Below are positions 55,793-64,000 of a stretch of DNA of 64,000 nt, one piece after another. The stretch spans positions 1 through 64,000 of the forward strand of contig NC_012115.1 of assembly GCF_000021725.1 (NCBI RefSeq). Direction: 5' to 3'. Both the position numbers and the translations under genes were made by a program. Source of the stretch: Nautilia profundicola AmH. Its GTDB lineage: Bacteria; Campylobacterota; Campylobacteria; Campylobacterales; Nautiliaceae. A model generated the notes under the pieces. It saw only the letters and a list, made by a program, of their open reading frames with translations. It searched no databases and was not told the DNA's origin. Position 1 is the stretch's first letter; every line of letters begins with the position of its first letter.

Positions 55793-55806
55793 TTTACATT
55801 TTCCAT
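55779..55806. repeat. ATGGAAA heptamer array at the pyrE start
   Basis: On the minus strand: ATGGAAA, ATGTAAA, ATGGAAA, ATGTAAG. It contains four ATG triplets; the third is the pyrE start. Confidence 0.85.
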
Positions 55807-55817
55807 TGTTTAAATTT

Positions 55818-56372
55818 TTAAACTTTCATAACGTCGTCGATTTTTTTATTTACTATTTCATCAACCTTAGCAACATATGCGTCTGTAATTTCCTGAACTT
55901 TCTCAAGTCCTCTTTTTTGATCGTCTTCAGTGATTTCTTTGTCTTTGAACATTTTTTTAATATCGTCGTTTGCGTCACGTCTGATGTTTCTGATTGCGAT
56001 TTTCGCTTTTTCAGCAAATTCTTTCGCTTTTTTAGCCTGTTTTTTTCTCTCTTCTTCCGTCATAGGAGGGAAATACAGCTTAATAACATCACCGTCGTTG
56101 TTAGGGTTTGCACCTACGTTTGCTTCCTGGATTGCTCTTTCTATATCGTTGATAATAGATTTATCCCATGGGCTTACCACGATAGTAGTCGCATCTACTG
56201 CATTTACGTTGGCTACCTGGTTAAGAGGAGTCGGCGCTCCGTAATATTCAACTTTTACACCGTCAAGTACGTGGATTGAAACTTTCCCCGTTCTTAATGT
56301 GTTTAGATCTTTTTTAAGTACCTCGATACTCTTTTCCATATGCTCTTTGGCAAACTCAAATACTTCTTCCAT
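55818..56372 (-). CDS. frr: Ribosome recycling factor
   Basis: 184 residues releasing the post-termination ribosome with EF-G. The two-domain fold is recognisable from the start [23 protein letters not shown] with its Arg-Thr-Gly motif, [23 protein letters not shown], and the acidic helical end. Typical length (about 185). Its ATG overlaps the stop of the deacetylase gene; pyrE follows. Confidence 0.96.
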   Translation of the reverse strand: MEEVFEFAKEHMEKSIEVLKKDLNTLRTGKVSIHVLDGVKVEYYGAPTPLNQVANVNAVDATTIVVSPWDKSIINDIERAIQEANVGANPNNDGDVIKLYFPPMTEEERKKQAKKAKEFAEKAKIAIRNIRRDANDDIKKMFKDKEITEDDQKRGLEKVQEITDAYVAKVDEIVNKKIDDVMKV

Positions 56373-57295
56373 TAGTCCTCCTTTAAAATTAGTCTTGAAA
56401 TCATTTCATAATTATATCTTATGATAACCCTGTTTCGGTATTTTTTCAGCTCGAAACCCGGTTTATATTCAAAATATCCGTTTTTAACCTTTACGCCTTT
56501 CCATCCGAGTTTTGTGATGTAGACGTTTACGTAAGGCTTATTAGTGTATCCGCTGATTTTAATGATTTTGTTTCTCTCTCTTACGATTTGCAGGTTTTTT
56601 ATATTTAAAACTTTGATTTTAAGTTTTTTGGAAATATCGACCGTACCTGTTAAGGCGAACCTGTCTATATCGTCCGCAGGTGAGGTCAGGGCGTATGCAC
56701 CCGGGTTTTGGTTTGCGATAATCGGGAAGAATGATTTGATTATTTTTTTAACCCTCTCATCATATTCCCCGTAAGGGTATGCGTACATATTAGGAACGTA
56801 ACCCGTATATTTTTTAAATGCGTCAATCGCTTTTTTTGTGTCTTTTATAATCGCTTCATTGCTTATTTTCGCGAGATGCGGGTGCGCCCAGCTGTGTACG
56901 CCGAGCTCCCCGTATTTGGCACACTCTTTTACCTGCTCCCAGCTCATAAAATCCCCCCATTTCTGGGTAGTGGCTTTTGTGTATACGAAAAGCGTAAAAG
57001 GAATGTTGTATTTTTTAAAAATAGGAAGTCCGTTTTTGTAAAAACTTTTATAACTGTCGTCAATTGTAAACACGACAATTTTATCAATATTTTTACCCTC
57101 TTTTTGCATTTTGATAAGTGTGGAGAGCTTTACGGCTTTGTAACCGTGTGATTTTATGTATTCGAAATATTTAACTAACTCTTTTGAAGAGGTGTTTGTG
57201 TAAGGGTGCCTGTTGTCGTCGATTCTGTGCAGTACGAAAAGATGGGCTTCGGCAAAAAGCCAAAGCGGAAGTATAAATAAAAACAGATATCTCAT
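56372..57295 (-). CDS. Exported polysaccharide deacetylase
   Basis: 307 residues with signal peptide MRYLFLFILPLWLFAEA. NodB-type deacetylase domain: Asp79-Asp80 in FTIDDSYKSF, zinc ligands His134 and His138 in GVHSWAHPH, and a late YPYGEYDERV. The substrate could be a cell-wall or surface N-acetylated glycan. A beta-rich tail of about 80 residues follows. Begins in the secG stop codon (TAATG). Confidence 0.88.
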   Translation of the reverse strand: MRYLFLFILPLWLFAEAHLFVLHRIDDNRHPYTNTSSKELVKYFEYIKSHGYKAVKLSTLIKMQKEGKNIDKIVVFTIDDSYKSFYKNGLPIFKKYNIPFTLFVYTKATTQKWGDFMSWEQVKECAKYGELGVHSWAHPHLAKISNEAIIKDTKKAIDAFKKYTGYVPNMYAYPYGEYDERVKKIIKSFFPIIANQNPGAYALTSPADDIDRFALTGTVDISKKLKIKVLNIKNLQIVRERNKIIKISGYTNKPYVNVYITKLGWKGVKVKNGYFEYKPGFELKKYRNRVIIRYNYEMISRLILKED

Positions 57296-57618
57296 TATTT
57301 AGTAGGAGCCTGAGGAACGCTTGGAACGGCAGGTGTCTTAGGTGTCGGTGTTGTTTTTTGTACTTTTACTTCATCAAGAGCCGATGTGTTTGCTTGTTTG
57401 TTGTAAAGATATACAAGTGTAAGTGTATTTAAAACAAATAAAAGTCCTAAAATCATTGTTGCTTTTGTTAAAAAGTTCATAGGGCCTTTTGCACCGAAAA
57501 CAGTGTCGTTTGAACTTGAATAAGCGCCAAGCCCCATTGATTGCGATTTTTGTAGTAAAACTAAAATAACTATTGCTACTACTAAAACAATTTGAACAGT
57601 AAATAAAATCCCGGTCAT
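57295..57618 (-). CDS. secG: Preprotein translocase subunit SecG
   Basis: 107 residues with two membrane helices (about 2-20 and 53-72) around the cytoplasmic loop KSQSMGLGAYSSS...GAKGPMNFL, the SecG signature. The C-terminal tail is Thr/Pro/Lys-rich, as in Campylobacterota forms. It assists SecYEG export, on which the secretion, lipoprotein and periplasmic proteins of this window depend. First gene of the secG-deacetylase-frr-pyrE operon. Confidence 0.93.
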   Translation of the reverse strand: MTGILFTVQIVLVVAIVILVLLQKSQSMGLGAYSSSNDTVFGAKGPMNFLTKATMILGLLFVLNTLTLVYLYNKQANTSALDEVKVQKTTPTPKTPAVPSVPQAPTK

Positions 57619-57639
57619 TTTTTACCTTTTTTGGGTAGA

Positions 57640-57645
57640 ATTATA
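57640..57645 (-). promoter_or_regulatory. -10 box of the secG operon
   Basis: Minus-strand GATATAATTC, 22 bases upstream of the secG ATG. It is divergent from the methyltransferase gene at 57672. Confidence 0.5.
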
Positions 57646-57664
57646 TCACAATTTATGAGGGAAG

Positions 57665-57685
57665 ATGGAAAATGGAAAATGTAAA
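57665..57685 (+). repeat. ATGGAAA heptamer array at a methyltransferase start
   Basis: ATGGAAA, ATGGAAA, ATGTAAA. The three ATG triplets fall in three reading frames; only the middle one (57672) opens a long frame. GAGGGAAG just upstream is the ribosome site. Confidence 0.8.
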
Positions 57686-58328
57686 ATTAAGAAGCTTTGA
57701 CAGGTTTGCCCATACGTACGGTCAGTACAATGTGATTCAGAAAAAAATAATTAAAAAATATCTTCCTTTTTTAAAAAACAGGGTAGTTGACTTAGGTTGC
57801 GGCAGTGAAGGGCTTTGCAAATACAAAGAGTTTGAATTTTATCTCGGAATTGACACAAGTGAAGAGATGTTAAAAAGAAACCCTTGCAACACCTTAAAAG
57901 CCGACTTTAACGATAAGAAGTGTTTTGAGCAGATAAAAAAATACTATTTTGATCAGATCGTTTCGTTTTCGGCATTGCAATGGGCGGATGATTTGGAGTT
58001 TGTATTTGGTGAGATTAAAAAGTTGAAAAAAGAGTATCTGCTTGCTATTTTTACTTCAAAAACATTTAAATCCTTACATAAAGTACTCGGGATAAAATCT
58101 CCTATTTATTCAGAAGAGAAAATATTAAAAGCCAGTACAATCTTAAAACCTAAAAGTATTGAAAAACTATATTATGAAATGAGTTTTGAAACACCAAAAG
58201 AACTTCTTGAATATATTAAATTTTCAGGAGTAAGTGGTAATACAAAAGCTGATGTGTGTAAATTAAAAAATTTCATTAAAAATTTTCCTGTAAAATATTT
58301 AGAATTTGAGGTTCTTGTGATAAAATAA
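57672..58328 (+). CDS. BioC-like SAM-dependent methyltransferase
   Basis: 218 residues. Class I methyltransferase motif I is VVDLGCGSEGLC (about 38-49), followed by YLGIDTSEEML, and QIVSFSALQWADD resembles motif IV. This is the pattern of malonyl-ACP methyltransferases (BioC) of Campylobacterota biotin synthesis, where ALQWADD is typical. No other biotin gene is nearby. ATG at 57672 lies in a heptamer array. Confidence 0.75.
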   Translation: MENVKLRSFDRFAHTYGQYNVIQKKIIKKYLPFLKNRVVDLGCGSEGLCKYKEFEFYLGIDTSEEMLKRNPCNTLKADFNDKKCFEQIKKYYFDQIVSFSALQWADDLEFVFGEIKKLKKEYLLAIFTSKTFKSLHKVLGIKSPIYSEEKILKASTILKPKSIEKLYYEMSFETPKELLEYIKFSGVSGNTKADVCKLKNFIKNFPVKYLEFEVLVIK

Positions 58329-58360
58329 ATAATATATATCGGGGGAAAAAGGGGGGATAA

Positions 58361-58960
58361 ATGAGAAAAGCTTTTCTTATTTTTACAGCATGTGGTCTGT
58401 TGTTTGCTCAAATGAACGAAAAAGAACAAAATATAATAAGAGAAATAGCATTGCAGTCACATAAAGAATATGCACATGTATTAAGAAATGCCTTAAAAAC
58501 AAAACTTCAAAAAGAGGGTGAAGCTAAAGCAATAGAATACTGCTACAATAATGCAAATGCTCTTACTATGGATACAAGTGCAAAATTAAGCAGAAAATTA
58601 AAAGTTAGAATAAAACTTAAAAGGGTTTCTTTTAAAAACAGAAACCCGTACAATTATCCAAATTTGAATGAATATAAAATTTTAAAAAGAATGGAAAAAG
58701 AAAAAACGGACGAAAATTATTTAATAATGGCTGAATATCCAAGAAAAATTCAAACGTTTCAAGCTTTATATGTAAAAAAAGTATGTTTGAAATGTCACGG
58801 AAGCAATTTAAAAGACACTGTAAGAAAAACACTAAAAAAATATTATAGCCATGATAAGGCGATTAATTACAAAGAAGGCGATTTTAGAGGTGCAATTGTT
58901 GTAACAATAGATAAAAAAAGTTTGAAAAAACATTTGAATAAATTGTCACAAAATCAGTAA
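58361..58960 (+). CDS. Periplasmic haem protein, DUF3365 (Tll0287-like)
   Basis: 199 residues with signal peptide ending near MRKAFLIFTACGLLFA. The helical sensor-like body includes the haem c motif CLKCH (142-146) near the end of the fold, and YCYNNANAL, a conserved Cys region of DUF3365. Such domains often act in redox or gas sensing. Ends with TAA immediately before the tRNA gene on the other strand. 32 bases separate it from the methyltransferase gene. Confidence 0.85.
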   Translation: MRKAFLIFTACGLLFAQMNEKEQNIIREIALQSHKEYAHVLRNALKTKLQKEGEAKAIEYCYNNANALTMDTSAKLSRKLKVRIKLKRVSFKNRNPYNYPNLNEYKILKRMEKEKTDENYLIMAEYPRKIQTFQALYVKKVCLKCHGSNLKDTVRKTLKKYYSHDKAINYKEGDFRGAIVVTIDKKSLKKHLNKLSQNQ

Positions 58961-59036
58961 TGGTGGAGACAAGGGGACTCGAACCCCTGACCACCACGCT
59001 GCCAGCGTGGTGCTCTACCAGCTGAGCTATGTCCCC
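58961..59036 (-). tRNA. tRNA-Ala (anticodon GGC)
   Basis: 76 nucleotides with the CCA end encoded. Acceptor GGGGACA/TGTCTCC includes the G3:U70 pair that identifies alanine tRNA. The anticodon stem is CCACG/CGTGG with loop CTGGCAG, giving anticodon GGC, which reads GCC and GCU. The T arm is AGGGG-TTCGAGT-CCCCT. The 5' end overlaps the last ten bases of thiD2 on the same strand, so the tRNA is probably cut from that transcript. Confidence 0.97.
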
Positions 59037-59425
59037 AGAAGCTTTAATATCTCTTTTTCAAGATTATAAAGAGAATATCTTGCAGATTTAAATTTTTCAG
59101 AAGTTATTATATCAAAAAGTTTAAAACTTTCTTCCAAAACTCTTGCACTTTCTTGAGCTCTTTTAAGATTTGAGATAATTACATCTTTTAAAGAGTCTCT
59201 ATGTTGTTCTGATTGGATGGATGGTTTTAATATGTCGTTGATAGAATCTCTGAACTTTACATAATTTTCGTATTCCGGAATTTTTATATGTCTTAAATTT
59301 TTCAGATCTTTTGCCAAAGGAGAATTGAATTCGTATCTTAAAATATCTTCAACAACTCTGATACCTTCCTTGAATCGGTTTATATTGGCATCAATAGTAC
59401 GGAAAAGAGGAGGGTTAGTCTTCAC
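59027..59425 (-). CDS. thiD2: ThiD2-type HMP-P kinase domain protein
   Basis: 132 residues, nearly all helical, matching the N-terminal ThiD2 domain (RTIDANINRFKEGIRVVEDILRY is the signature) found fused to or beside thiamine-phosphate synthases. ThiD2 is reported to phosphorylate HMP-P to HMP-PP, the ThiE substrate; ThiE is at 42.2 kb. The stop TAG lies in the first tRNA-Ala bases. Overlaps the BI-1 gene by 11 bases. Function by family knowledge, not proven here. Confidence 0.85.
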   Translation of the reverse strand: MKTNPPLFRTIDANINRFKEGIRVVEDILRYEFNSPLAKDLKNLRHIKIPEYENYVKFRDSINDILKPSIQSEQHRDSLKDVIISNLKRAQESARVLEESFKLFDIITSEKFKSARYSLYNLEKEILKLLGT

Positions 59426-60158
59426 TGTTTAAAAACCCTAAAATTTGAAGAAGTGAAATAAATAAGTTTAGAAAATCAAGATATAAAGCAACAGCTGCTT
59501 CTATTTCACTTGATACGTTTCCTCTTATTATGTTTTGAGTGTCATACAAAATAAAGAAACTGAATAAAACTGCCCCTACACTTGCGATCGCAAGTTGAAG
59601 CATAGGAAGATGTAAAAATATATTAGCAATACTTGCCACAATCATAATAATAAGGGTAATAAATAAAATTTTACCCATTGTTGTAAAATTTCTTTTTGTG
59701 TTCATAGCAAAAATTGTAAGAGCTGCAAAAGCAACGGCGGTTAAACCGAATGCTTCTCCAATCACATAACCCATATTCGCTGCAATAAACATAGCCAAGG
59801 TAGGTGCTAACGTAAATCCAGTCATAAAAGTAAATGCGAATAACAATACTAAATTTAGAGGAGTTTTATTTTTAGCCGCATATACACCGAACAATAGAAT
59901 AAATTCCAAGATAACCGCTCCCCAATATGTAAATGTGAGTGAACCTGTCGCATAGTTGATCATATTACCTACAAAGCCCATTCCTACATAAGCACCTACG
60001 GCTCCTGCAATTAACGAACCTGCAAGTAATTGGTATGTTCTTTTTACGAAAGCATTGATATCTGAAATTTCATGAGTTTCAGTATAGTTGGTTGTCTGAT
60101 GCGGATTTATATCAATATTTTTTGGATTCCCTCCAAAATCGTTTGAGCTGAATTTCAT
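59415..60158 (-). CDS. Bax inhibitor-1/YccA family membrane protein
   Basis: 247 residues with a polar N-terminus (about 40) and seven hydrophobic helices. TYQLLAGSLIAGAVGAYVGMG, GFTLAPTLAMFI and SFFILYDTQNIIRG, with its conserved Asp, are typical of the BI-1/YccA family, which includes leak channels and modulators of membrane-protein proteolysis. A CTCTTTT region and AGGAGGCTTT precede the ATG; the -10 is at 60181. Confidence 0.88.
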   Translation of the reverse strand: MKFSSNDFGGNPKNIDINPHQTTNYTETHEISDINAFVKRTYQLLAGSLIAGAVGAYVGMGFVGNMINYATGSLTFTYWGAVILEFILLFGVYAAKNKTPLNLVLLFAFTFMTGFTLAPTLAMFIAANMGYVIGEAFGLTAVAFAALTIFAMNTKRNFTTMGKILFITLIIMIVASIANIFLHLPMLQLAIASVGAVLFSFFILYDTQNIIRGNVSSEIEAAVALYLDFLNLFISLLQILGFLNSED

Positions 60159-60180
60159 AAAGCCTCCTCTTTTTTTGGGA

Positions 60181-60186
60181 ATTATA
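60181..60186 (-). promoter_or_regulatory. -10 box of the BI-1, thiD2 and tRNA-Ala transcript
   Basis: Minus-strand TTGTATAATTC, with TG before the hexamer, 23 bases before the BI-1 ATG. The gap 60187-60252 up to the TPR gene shows nothing else. Confidence 0.55.
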
Positions 60187-60252
60187 CAACAAAAAGGATT
60201 AAATTAGTATTAAAAAGTTTCATTTGCAACTAAGCAAAATGTATTGTAAGGT

Positions 60253-62466
60253 TTATTTTTGGAGGATGTTAAAATCAAAATATTTACTCGTAAATCCATC
60301 CGGTATTTTTGCATATTGTATCGAAGCAGCCCTTAAATTGTTTGCTTCTTGCCACAATAAACCTAAACCGTATCTGGCTTCATAGAAAATAGGATTTTTA
60401 AGTTTTGCAAGTTCCATTAATGCTACGGCATTAGCGTGATGATTTGCTCCTATTGCGGCAACTGCGGCATGATATAAAGTATGAGGGTCGGTAATGTTTT
60501 TATTATTTATTAAATCATTGTATATGACATATGCTTGTTCGAAATGTTTGGTGTACAGGTTTGCAAATGCCACCCTTTGCAATATAGGAATTAAATCGAA
60601 GCTTTCTTTTTTGGCTTTATTTATTAAATTGAGTCTTACTTTGTTTAAAAGACCGGAAATTTTTGCAAATGTAAAATACCAGTCTCTGACTATTTTAGCT
60701 CCGTAATAAAAATCATTCATGTTTAATTTTTGTGAAAAAAACATTGACTGATAGTTTAATGCCAATTTATAAACAGGTAAATTTTTATTATTTGCATAAA
60801 AGTAAAGTAAATTTGCAATTATTTCACGAGGATACATGCTTTTTAATTTAAGGGCTTCATATGTATAATCCCTGTCCAATAAAGCTTTTGATGTGAGTCT
60901 TGCAATTATCCACGTAGGAGTGTTTTTTTCGTCTTTTTCGAGAAATGCAGCCATTTTTACTGTATTGTTTTGCGTAATTGCAAGCAGAGCTTCTTCTAAT
61001 GTGGTGTTTTCATTTAAATCCTCTTTTATTGATGTTACAAGATAATCATTGGTTTTTTTCATTTTATTAAGTGACATAAGAGCATAAATACCGCTTTTTA
61101 AGTCATTGGGATTAAGGTGGTAAGCTCTTAAAAAGTGTATATATGCATTGTTGTAGTCACCAAGTTGAGCATACGTTAATGCCAAATCATAATGTAAAAT
61201 GTATGAAGTATCTCTGTGTTTGATAAGTTTTTTAAATTTTTCATTCGCTAAGTAGATATGTCCGTTTAAGGCTAATTTCAAAGCATTGGAAATTTTTAAA
61301 TTTAGTGCGGAATAAGTTGCACTTTTACTAAGGTAGGACTGAGACTCTTCTATTGATCCGATAGGAATACCGGCGATACCCTTTTTCAGGTATGAAATGG
61401 TTTGGTTCATATTAAAAACTTTATAAGGGGCATAATAAAAGAAAAGATCGTAAAAATCTTCTTTATGTTTCAAGAAGTTTTCTTTAAAATACTTTTGAGC
61501 CGTTTTGGTTTCAAATAGGGAAGGTTTTAAATAAACTGTTATAGGATAAATATTGTTGTCTTGAAATTTTTTAAGCAGTTTTGCCGCTTCTGTAAAATTC
61601 GAAAGTTTTAAGTCAACCAGTGAAAGAGCAAATTTCGATTCGTTTTTATCAGAAATAGAAAGGTATGTTTTGGCAAGTCCGTATTCACCTATTCGTGCAA
61701 GCGCAAGGCCTTTATAAAAAGGATTTTCTTCAATTGTTTGGGCTTTTGTAAAATCACCGTAATATTGATAAATTGCACTTAGTAACCTGTTGGATTCTTC
61801 TTTATAAGGATTTTTTGTTTTAAGTGCTGGAATAGATTCGAACTCATATCCCATATAGTACATTACTACGGCATAATAATAAGGATAACTTTTAAGTTTT
61901 GCAATTTCCGGTAAAAACGTATATGCCAAGCGTCTATAATAATTAAATAATTTTTTATCTTTCAACATTAAAGATGCGTATGTTGCATTAATTGCACTCA
62001 GTGCCCTGTTGTCTTTATTTTTTATGGCTTTTTGAAAATATTCCAAGGCTTTTTTATAATTTTTTTCTTCTAATTTTATTACTCCGAGATTATAGTATGA
62101 AAGTGCTTCTGAATAACTTGAGAGTTTATTTAGTATTTGAAGGGCTTTTTCTTTTTCACCTTTATTGTATAAAATAGTTGCTCTTTTGATTAATTGTTTT
62201 ATTTCGTCTTTTTGAATAATATGTTTTTTTTCAAGTTTTTTTGTAATTTCGGTAATTTCAGGAGAGATATTGGCGGAAGATTTCTTTTTTTTAGTTATTA
62301 CTACAGCGGCTAAAACCAAAAGAAGAATAATTGCTGTTAAAAGAAGAATGATTATTATAAGAATAAATTTATTTTTTTTCTTCTCTTGTTCGTTATCGTT
62401 CTCTTCTATTACAATAACATTTTCTTCTTGATTTTCGTTTTCTTTGTTTTTGTTTTCTTCCGCCAC
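60253..62466 (-). CDS. Membrane-anchored TPR protein
   Basis: 737 residues. An acidic, low-complexity cytoplasmic start (Glu/Asn-rich, about 1-32), one membrane helix (about 33-58), then periplasmic tetratricopeptide repeats: GEKEKALQILNKLSSY, ALSYYNLGVIKLEEKNYKKALEYFQKA, LHYDLALTYAQLGDYNNAYIHFLRA, LYHAAVAAIGANHHANAVALMELAK. It is probably a scaffold in an envelope complex. No specific family is identified. Eight bases after serS on the same strand. Confidence 0.85.
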   Translation of the reverse strand: MAEENKNKENENQEENVIVIEENDNEQEKKKNKFILIIIILLLTAIILLLVLAAVVITKKKKSSANISPEITEITKKLEKKHIIQKDEIKQLIKRATILYNKGEKEKALQILNKLSSYSEALSYYNLGVIKLEEKNYKKALEYFQKAIKNKDNRALSAINATYASLMLKDKKLFNYYRRLAYTFLPEIAKLKSYPYYYAVVMYYMGYEFESIPALKTKNPYKEESNRLLSAIYQYYGDFTKAQTIEENPFYKGLALARIGEYGLAKTYLSISDKNESKFALSLVDLKLSNFTEAAKLLKKFQDNNIYPITVYLKPSLFETKTAQKYFKENFLKHKEDFYDLFFYYAPYKVFNMNQTISYLKKGIAGIPIGSIEESQSYLSKSATYSALNLKISNALKLALNGHIYLANEKFKKLIKHRDTSYILHYDLALTYAQLGDYNNAYIHFLRAYHLNPNDLKSGIYALMSLNKMKKTNDYLVTSIKEDLNENTTLEEALLAITQNNTVKMAAFLEKDEKNTPTWIIARLTSKALLDRDYTYEALKLKSMYPREIIANLLYFYANNKNLPVYKLALNYQSMFFSQKLNMNDFYYGAKIVRDWYFTFAKISGLLNKVRLNLINKAKKESFDLIPILQRVAFANLYTKHFEQAYVIYNDLINNKNITDPHTLYHAAVAAIGANHHANAVALMELAKLKNPIFYEARYGLGLLWQEANNLRAASIQYAKIPDGFTSKYFDFNILQK

Positions 62467-62474
62467 AATTTACC

Positions 62475-63725
62475 TTATAGATATTTTTTTAACGCTTCAG
62501 GTATTTGTATATTTCCGTCTTTTGTCTGATAATTTTCCATAATGGCCACTAATGTTCTTCCAACTGCTAAACTGCTTCCGTTTAACGTATGAACGAGTTT
62601 GTTTTTTTTGCCGTCTTTATATCGGATTTTTGCACGTCTTGCTTGAAAATCTCTCGTGTTTGATACCGAGCTTATTTCTCTGTATTTGTTTTGAGAAGGT
62701 ATCCACACTTCAAGGTCTATTGTTTTCGCGGCACTGAAGCCTAAATCTCCCGTACATAGCATAAGCTGTCTGTAAGGGAGCCCCAATTTTTCAAGTGCGT
62801 TTGATGCACAAGCAACCATTTCGTCAAACATTTTGTCACTGTCTTCAGGTTTGGTAATTGCTACAAGCTCCACTTTGTCGAATTGGTGTTGTCTGATTAT
62901 ACCTTTGGTGTCTTTTCCGTAACTCCCCGCTTCTTTTCTGAAACAAGGAGTATAAGCCGTTAATTTAATAGGCTCATCAAGGTTTGTGATAATTTCATCT
63001 CTGAAAAGGTTTGTCAACGGTACTTCTGCCGTAGGAATCAGATACAGTTCTTCGTTTTCAATTTTAAATAAATCTTCTTCAAATTTAGGAAGCTGACCGG
63101 TACCTGTCATTGTTTCCCTGTTTACCATAAACGGAACATAAACTTCTTCAAATCCCCATTCCCTGTTGTGGTCTAAAAAGAAGTTAATAAGAGCTCTTTC
63201 AAGTCTTGCGGCGTCTTTTTTCATTACAGTAAAACGGCTTTTTGCCAGTTTTACACCTCTTGTGAAATCGAGCCAGTCAAGTTTTTCTCCAAGTTCGTCG
63301 TGAGGTTTGGGTTCGAAATCGAAGGTAGGTATTTCACCAACTCTTTTAATTTCAACGTTTTCATCCTCATCTTTTCCTATAGGGACGTCTTCATCCGGAA
63401 TGTTTGGAATTACCAAAGCTTTTTGCAGTAAAGAATCTTCTATTGTCTTTAATTTTTCTTCAAGAACAGAAATTTCTTCTTTTAAACTGTTTACTTCTTT
63501 TTTTATTTCTTCAGCTTTATCTTTTTCACCGTTTTTCATAAAATTTCCGATTTGTTTTGATAGAATATTTCGTTGTTCTAATAATTTATCAAGTGTTGTT
63601 TTTATCTCTTTTTTTTCTTTGAATAGTTTTTTGATTTCTTCCAGGTTATTTTCATCTACACCTTTTAATTTAAGGCGTTTTGAAACGTTTTCAAAATCTT
63701 TTTCCAGCAGCTTTAAATCTATCAT
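62475..63725 (-). CDS. serS: Seryl-tRNA synthetase
   Basis: 416-residue class II synthetase. The long N-terminal coiled-coil arm (about 30-105), rich in Lys and Glu, binds the tRNA-Ser extra arm; motif 2 is [21 protein letters not shown]-like, and motif 3 includes the [12 protein letters not shown] region near the end. Length is typical. Tandem with the TPR gene and divergent from the substrate-binding protein gene. Confidence 0.97.
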   Translation of the reverse strand: MIDLKLLEKDFENVSKRLKLKGVDENNLEEIKKLFKEKKEIKTTLDKLLEQRNILSKQIGNFMKNGEKDKAEEIKKEVNSLKEEISVLEEKLKTIEDSLLQKALVIPNIPDEDVPIGKDEDENVEIKRVGEIPTFDFEPKPHDELGEKLDWLDFTRGVKLAKSRFTVMKKDAARLERALINFFLDHNREWGFEEVYVPFMVNRETMTGTGQLPKFEEDLFKIENEELYLIPTAEVPLTNLFRDEIITNLDEPIKLTAYTPCFRKEAGSYGKDTKGIIRQHQFDKVELVAITKPEDSDKMFDEMVACASNALEKLGLPYRQLMLCTGDLGFSAAKTIDLEVWIPSQNKYREISSVSNTRDFQARRAKIRYKDGKKNKLVHTLNGSSLAVGRTLVAIMENYQTKDGNIQIPEALKKYL

Positions 63726-63759
63726 TAAATCCCTTTATTTATAGTAATTTCATTTTTGG

Positions 63760-63765
63760 TATAAT
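63760..63765 (+). promoter_or_regulatory. -10 box of the substrate-binding protein gene
   Basis: TTTTTGGTATAAT, a strong extended -10 preceded by a T-run as in many Campylobacterota promoters, 32 bases before the ATG at 63798. Confidence 0.65.
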
Positions 63766-63797
63766 ACTTGGGTAATTTTAACATAAAAGGAGCGTGA

Positions 63798-64000
63798 ATG
63801 AAAAAGAAATTGTTAGCACTTGGGCTTAGCGCACTTGTTGCAAGTACATTAGCGGCAAAAGAAATTAAAGTAGGTGTTTTACAACCTTTAACAGGGCCTA
63901 TTGCATCATTTGGACAAAAAACACTTGATGGTATCAAGCTTGTTCATGAAAAATATAATACTTTACCAAACGGTGATAAAATTGTATTAGTTGTAGTTGA
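63798..64000 (+). CDS. ABC-type branched-chain amino acid substrate-binding protein (partial)
   Basis: 67 codons before the window ends. Signal peptide MKKKLLALGLSALVASTLAA, then KEIKVGVLQPLTGPIASFGQ, the typical start of LivJ/Peripla_BP_6 periplasmic receptors for branched-chain amino acids, amides or urea. AAAGGAGCG precedes the ATG and a strong promoter lies upstream. Which ligand and which permease genes follow cannot be seen. Confidence 0.85.
   Translation, partial: MKKKLLALGLSALVASTLAAKEIKVGVLQPLTGPIASFGQKTLDGIKLVHEKYNTLPNGDKIVLVVV

Noticed and set aside
55806-56279. 157-codon plus-strand frame
   Set aside because: Fully antisense to frr, with a Phe/Tyr/Cys-rich translation.
62380-62466. 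Low-complexity start of the TPR gene as a repeat element
   Set aside because: It is ordinary coding DNA for a Glu/Asn-rich cytoplasmic tail with no fixed repeat period.
63725-63937. 70-codon minus-strand frame at the right edge
   Set aside because: Overlaps the start of the substrate-binding protein gene, whose signal peptide, promoter and ribosome site are clear.

Overview
The window looks like the replication-origin end of a low-GC chromosome of a Campylobacterota (epsilonproteobacterial) bacterium, most likely of the thermophilic hydrothermal-vent order Nautiliales (Nautilia, Caminibacter, Lebetimonas). That placement is inferred from base composition, lysine- and isoleucine-rich proteins and gene order (dnaA-dnaN-gyrB; fabZ-lpxA-clpX-mreB-mreC; dus-membrane protein-dksA-rlmH-accD-suhB-like), orders I recall from Campylobacter and relatives. 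It was not checked against a database. Nearly all DNA is coding. No prophage, insertion sequence, CRISPR array, rRNA or toxin-antitoxin pair was seen, and no gene-free stretch exceeds about 300 bases.

Layout. 1-5294: a DnaA-box cluster, then dnaA, dnaN, gyrB and queF. 5295-16384: a type II secretion locus as two divergent operons, gspK-L-M-N-C-D-E-F leftward and a lipoprotein plus pseudopilins gspG-H-I-J rightward. Much of it is extremely AT-rich. 16384-21099: a double-length ThyX, a lone HPt protein, an RsmB-like methyltransferase, two envelope lipoproteins and a small conserved protein. 21321-28708: a complete nine-gene V/A-type ATPase operon (G-C-I-K-F-E-A-B-D), unexpected in a phylum that normally uses F-type ATP synthase. 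28871-30268: coaE, a shortened spermidine-synthase homologue and a small protein. 30319-36248: queH, fabZ, lpxA, clpX, mreB, mreC and an acidic coiled-coil protein. 36245-46541: a leftward run with yaaA, htrA, ribE, dus, dksA, rlmH, thiE, accD, an inositol-phosphatase-like gene, a DsbC-like gene, pyrF and dcd. 46657-52771: accB-accC, a DUF3108 protein, a hydroxyacid dehydrogenase, mscS, a Bax-like glucosaminidase and rnhB. 52747-63725: an AAA ATPase, an MFS transporter, a HIT protein, pyrE, frr, a polysaccharide deacetylase, secG, a BioC-like methyltransferase, a haem protein, tRNA-Ala(GGC), thiD2, a BI-1 protein, a TPR protein and serS. A substrate-binding protein gene runs off the right edge.

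Functional themes are replication initiation, fatty-acid and lipid A synthesis (fabZ, lpxA, accB, accC, accD), cell shape (mreBC), queuosine (queF, queH), thiamine (thiE, thiD2), pyrimidines and dTMP (pyrE, pyrF, dcd, thyX), protein secretion and envelope quality control (gsp, secG, htrA, DsbC-like), and ion-driven energy conversion (V-type ATPase).

The most unusual signal is a set of short-period repeats that the genes do not explain. Heptamer arrays of the AAGTGAA and ATGGAAA types lie inside genes or on their start codons (coaE, queH, rnhB, thiE, pyrE, the bioC-like gene), with the purine-rich strand as coding strand except in one arm of the thiE palindrome. In addition, a GTTAATTA/TTAGTTAAGG-rich, partly palindromic element sits in three intergenic regions (about 28.8, 39.0 and 49.6 kb).
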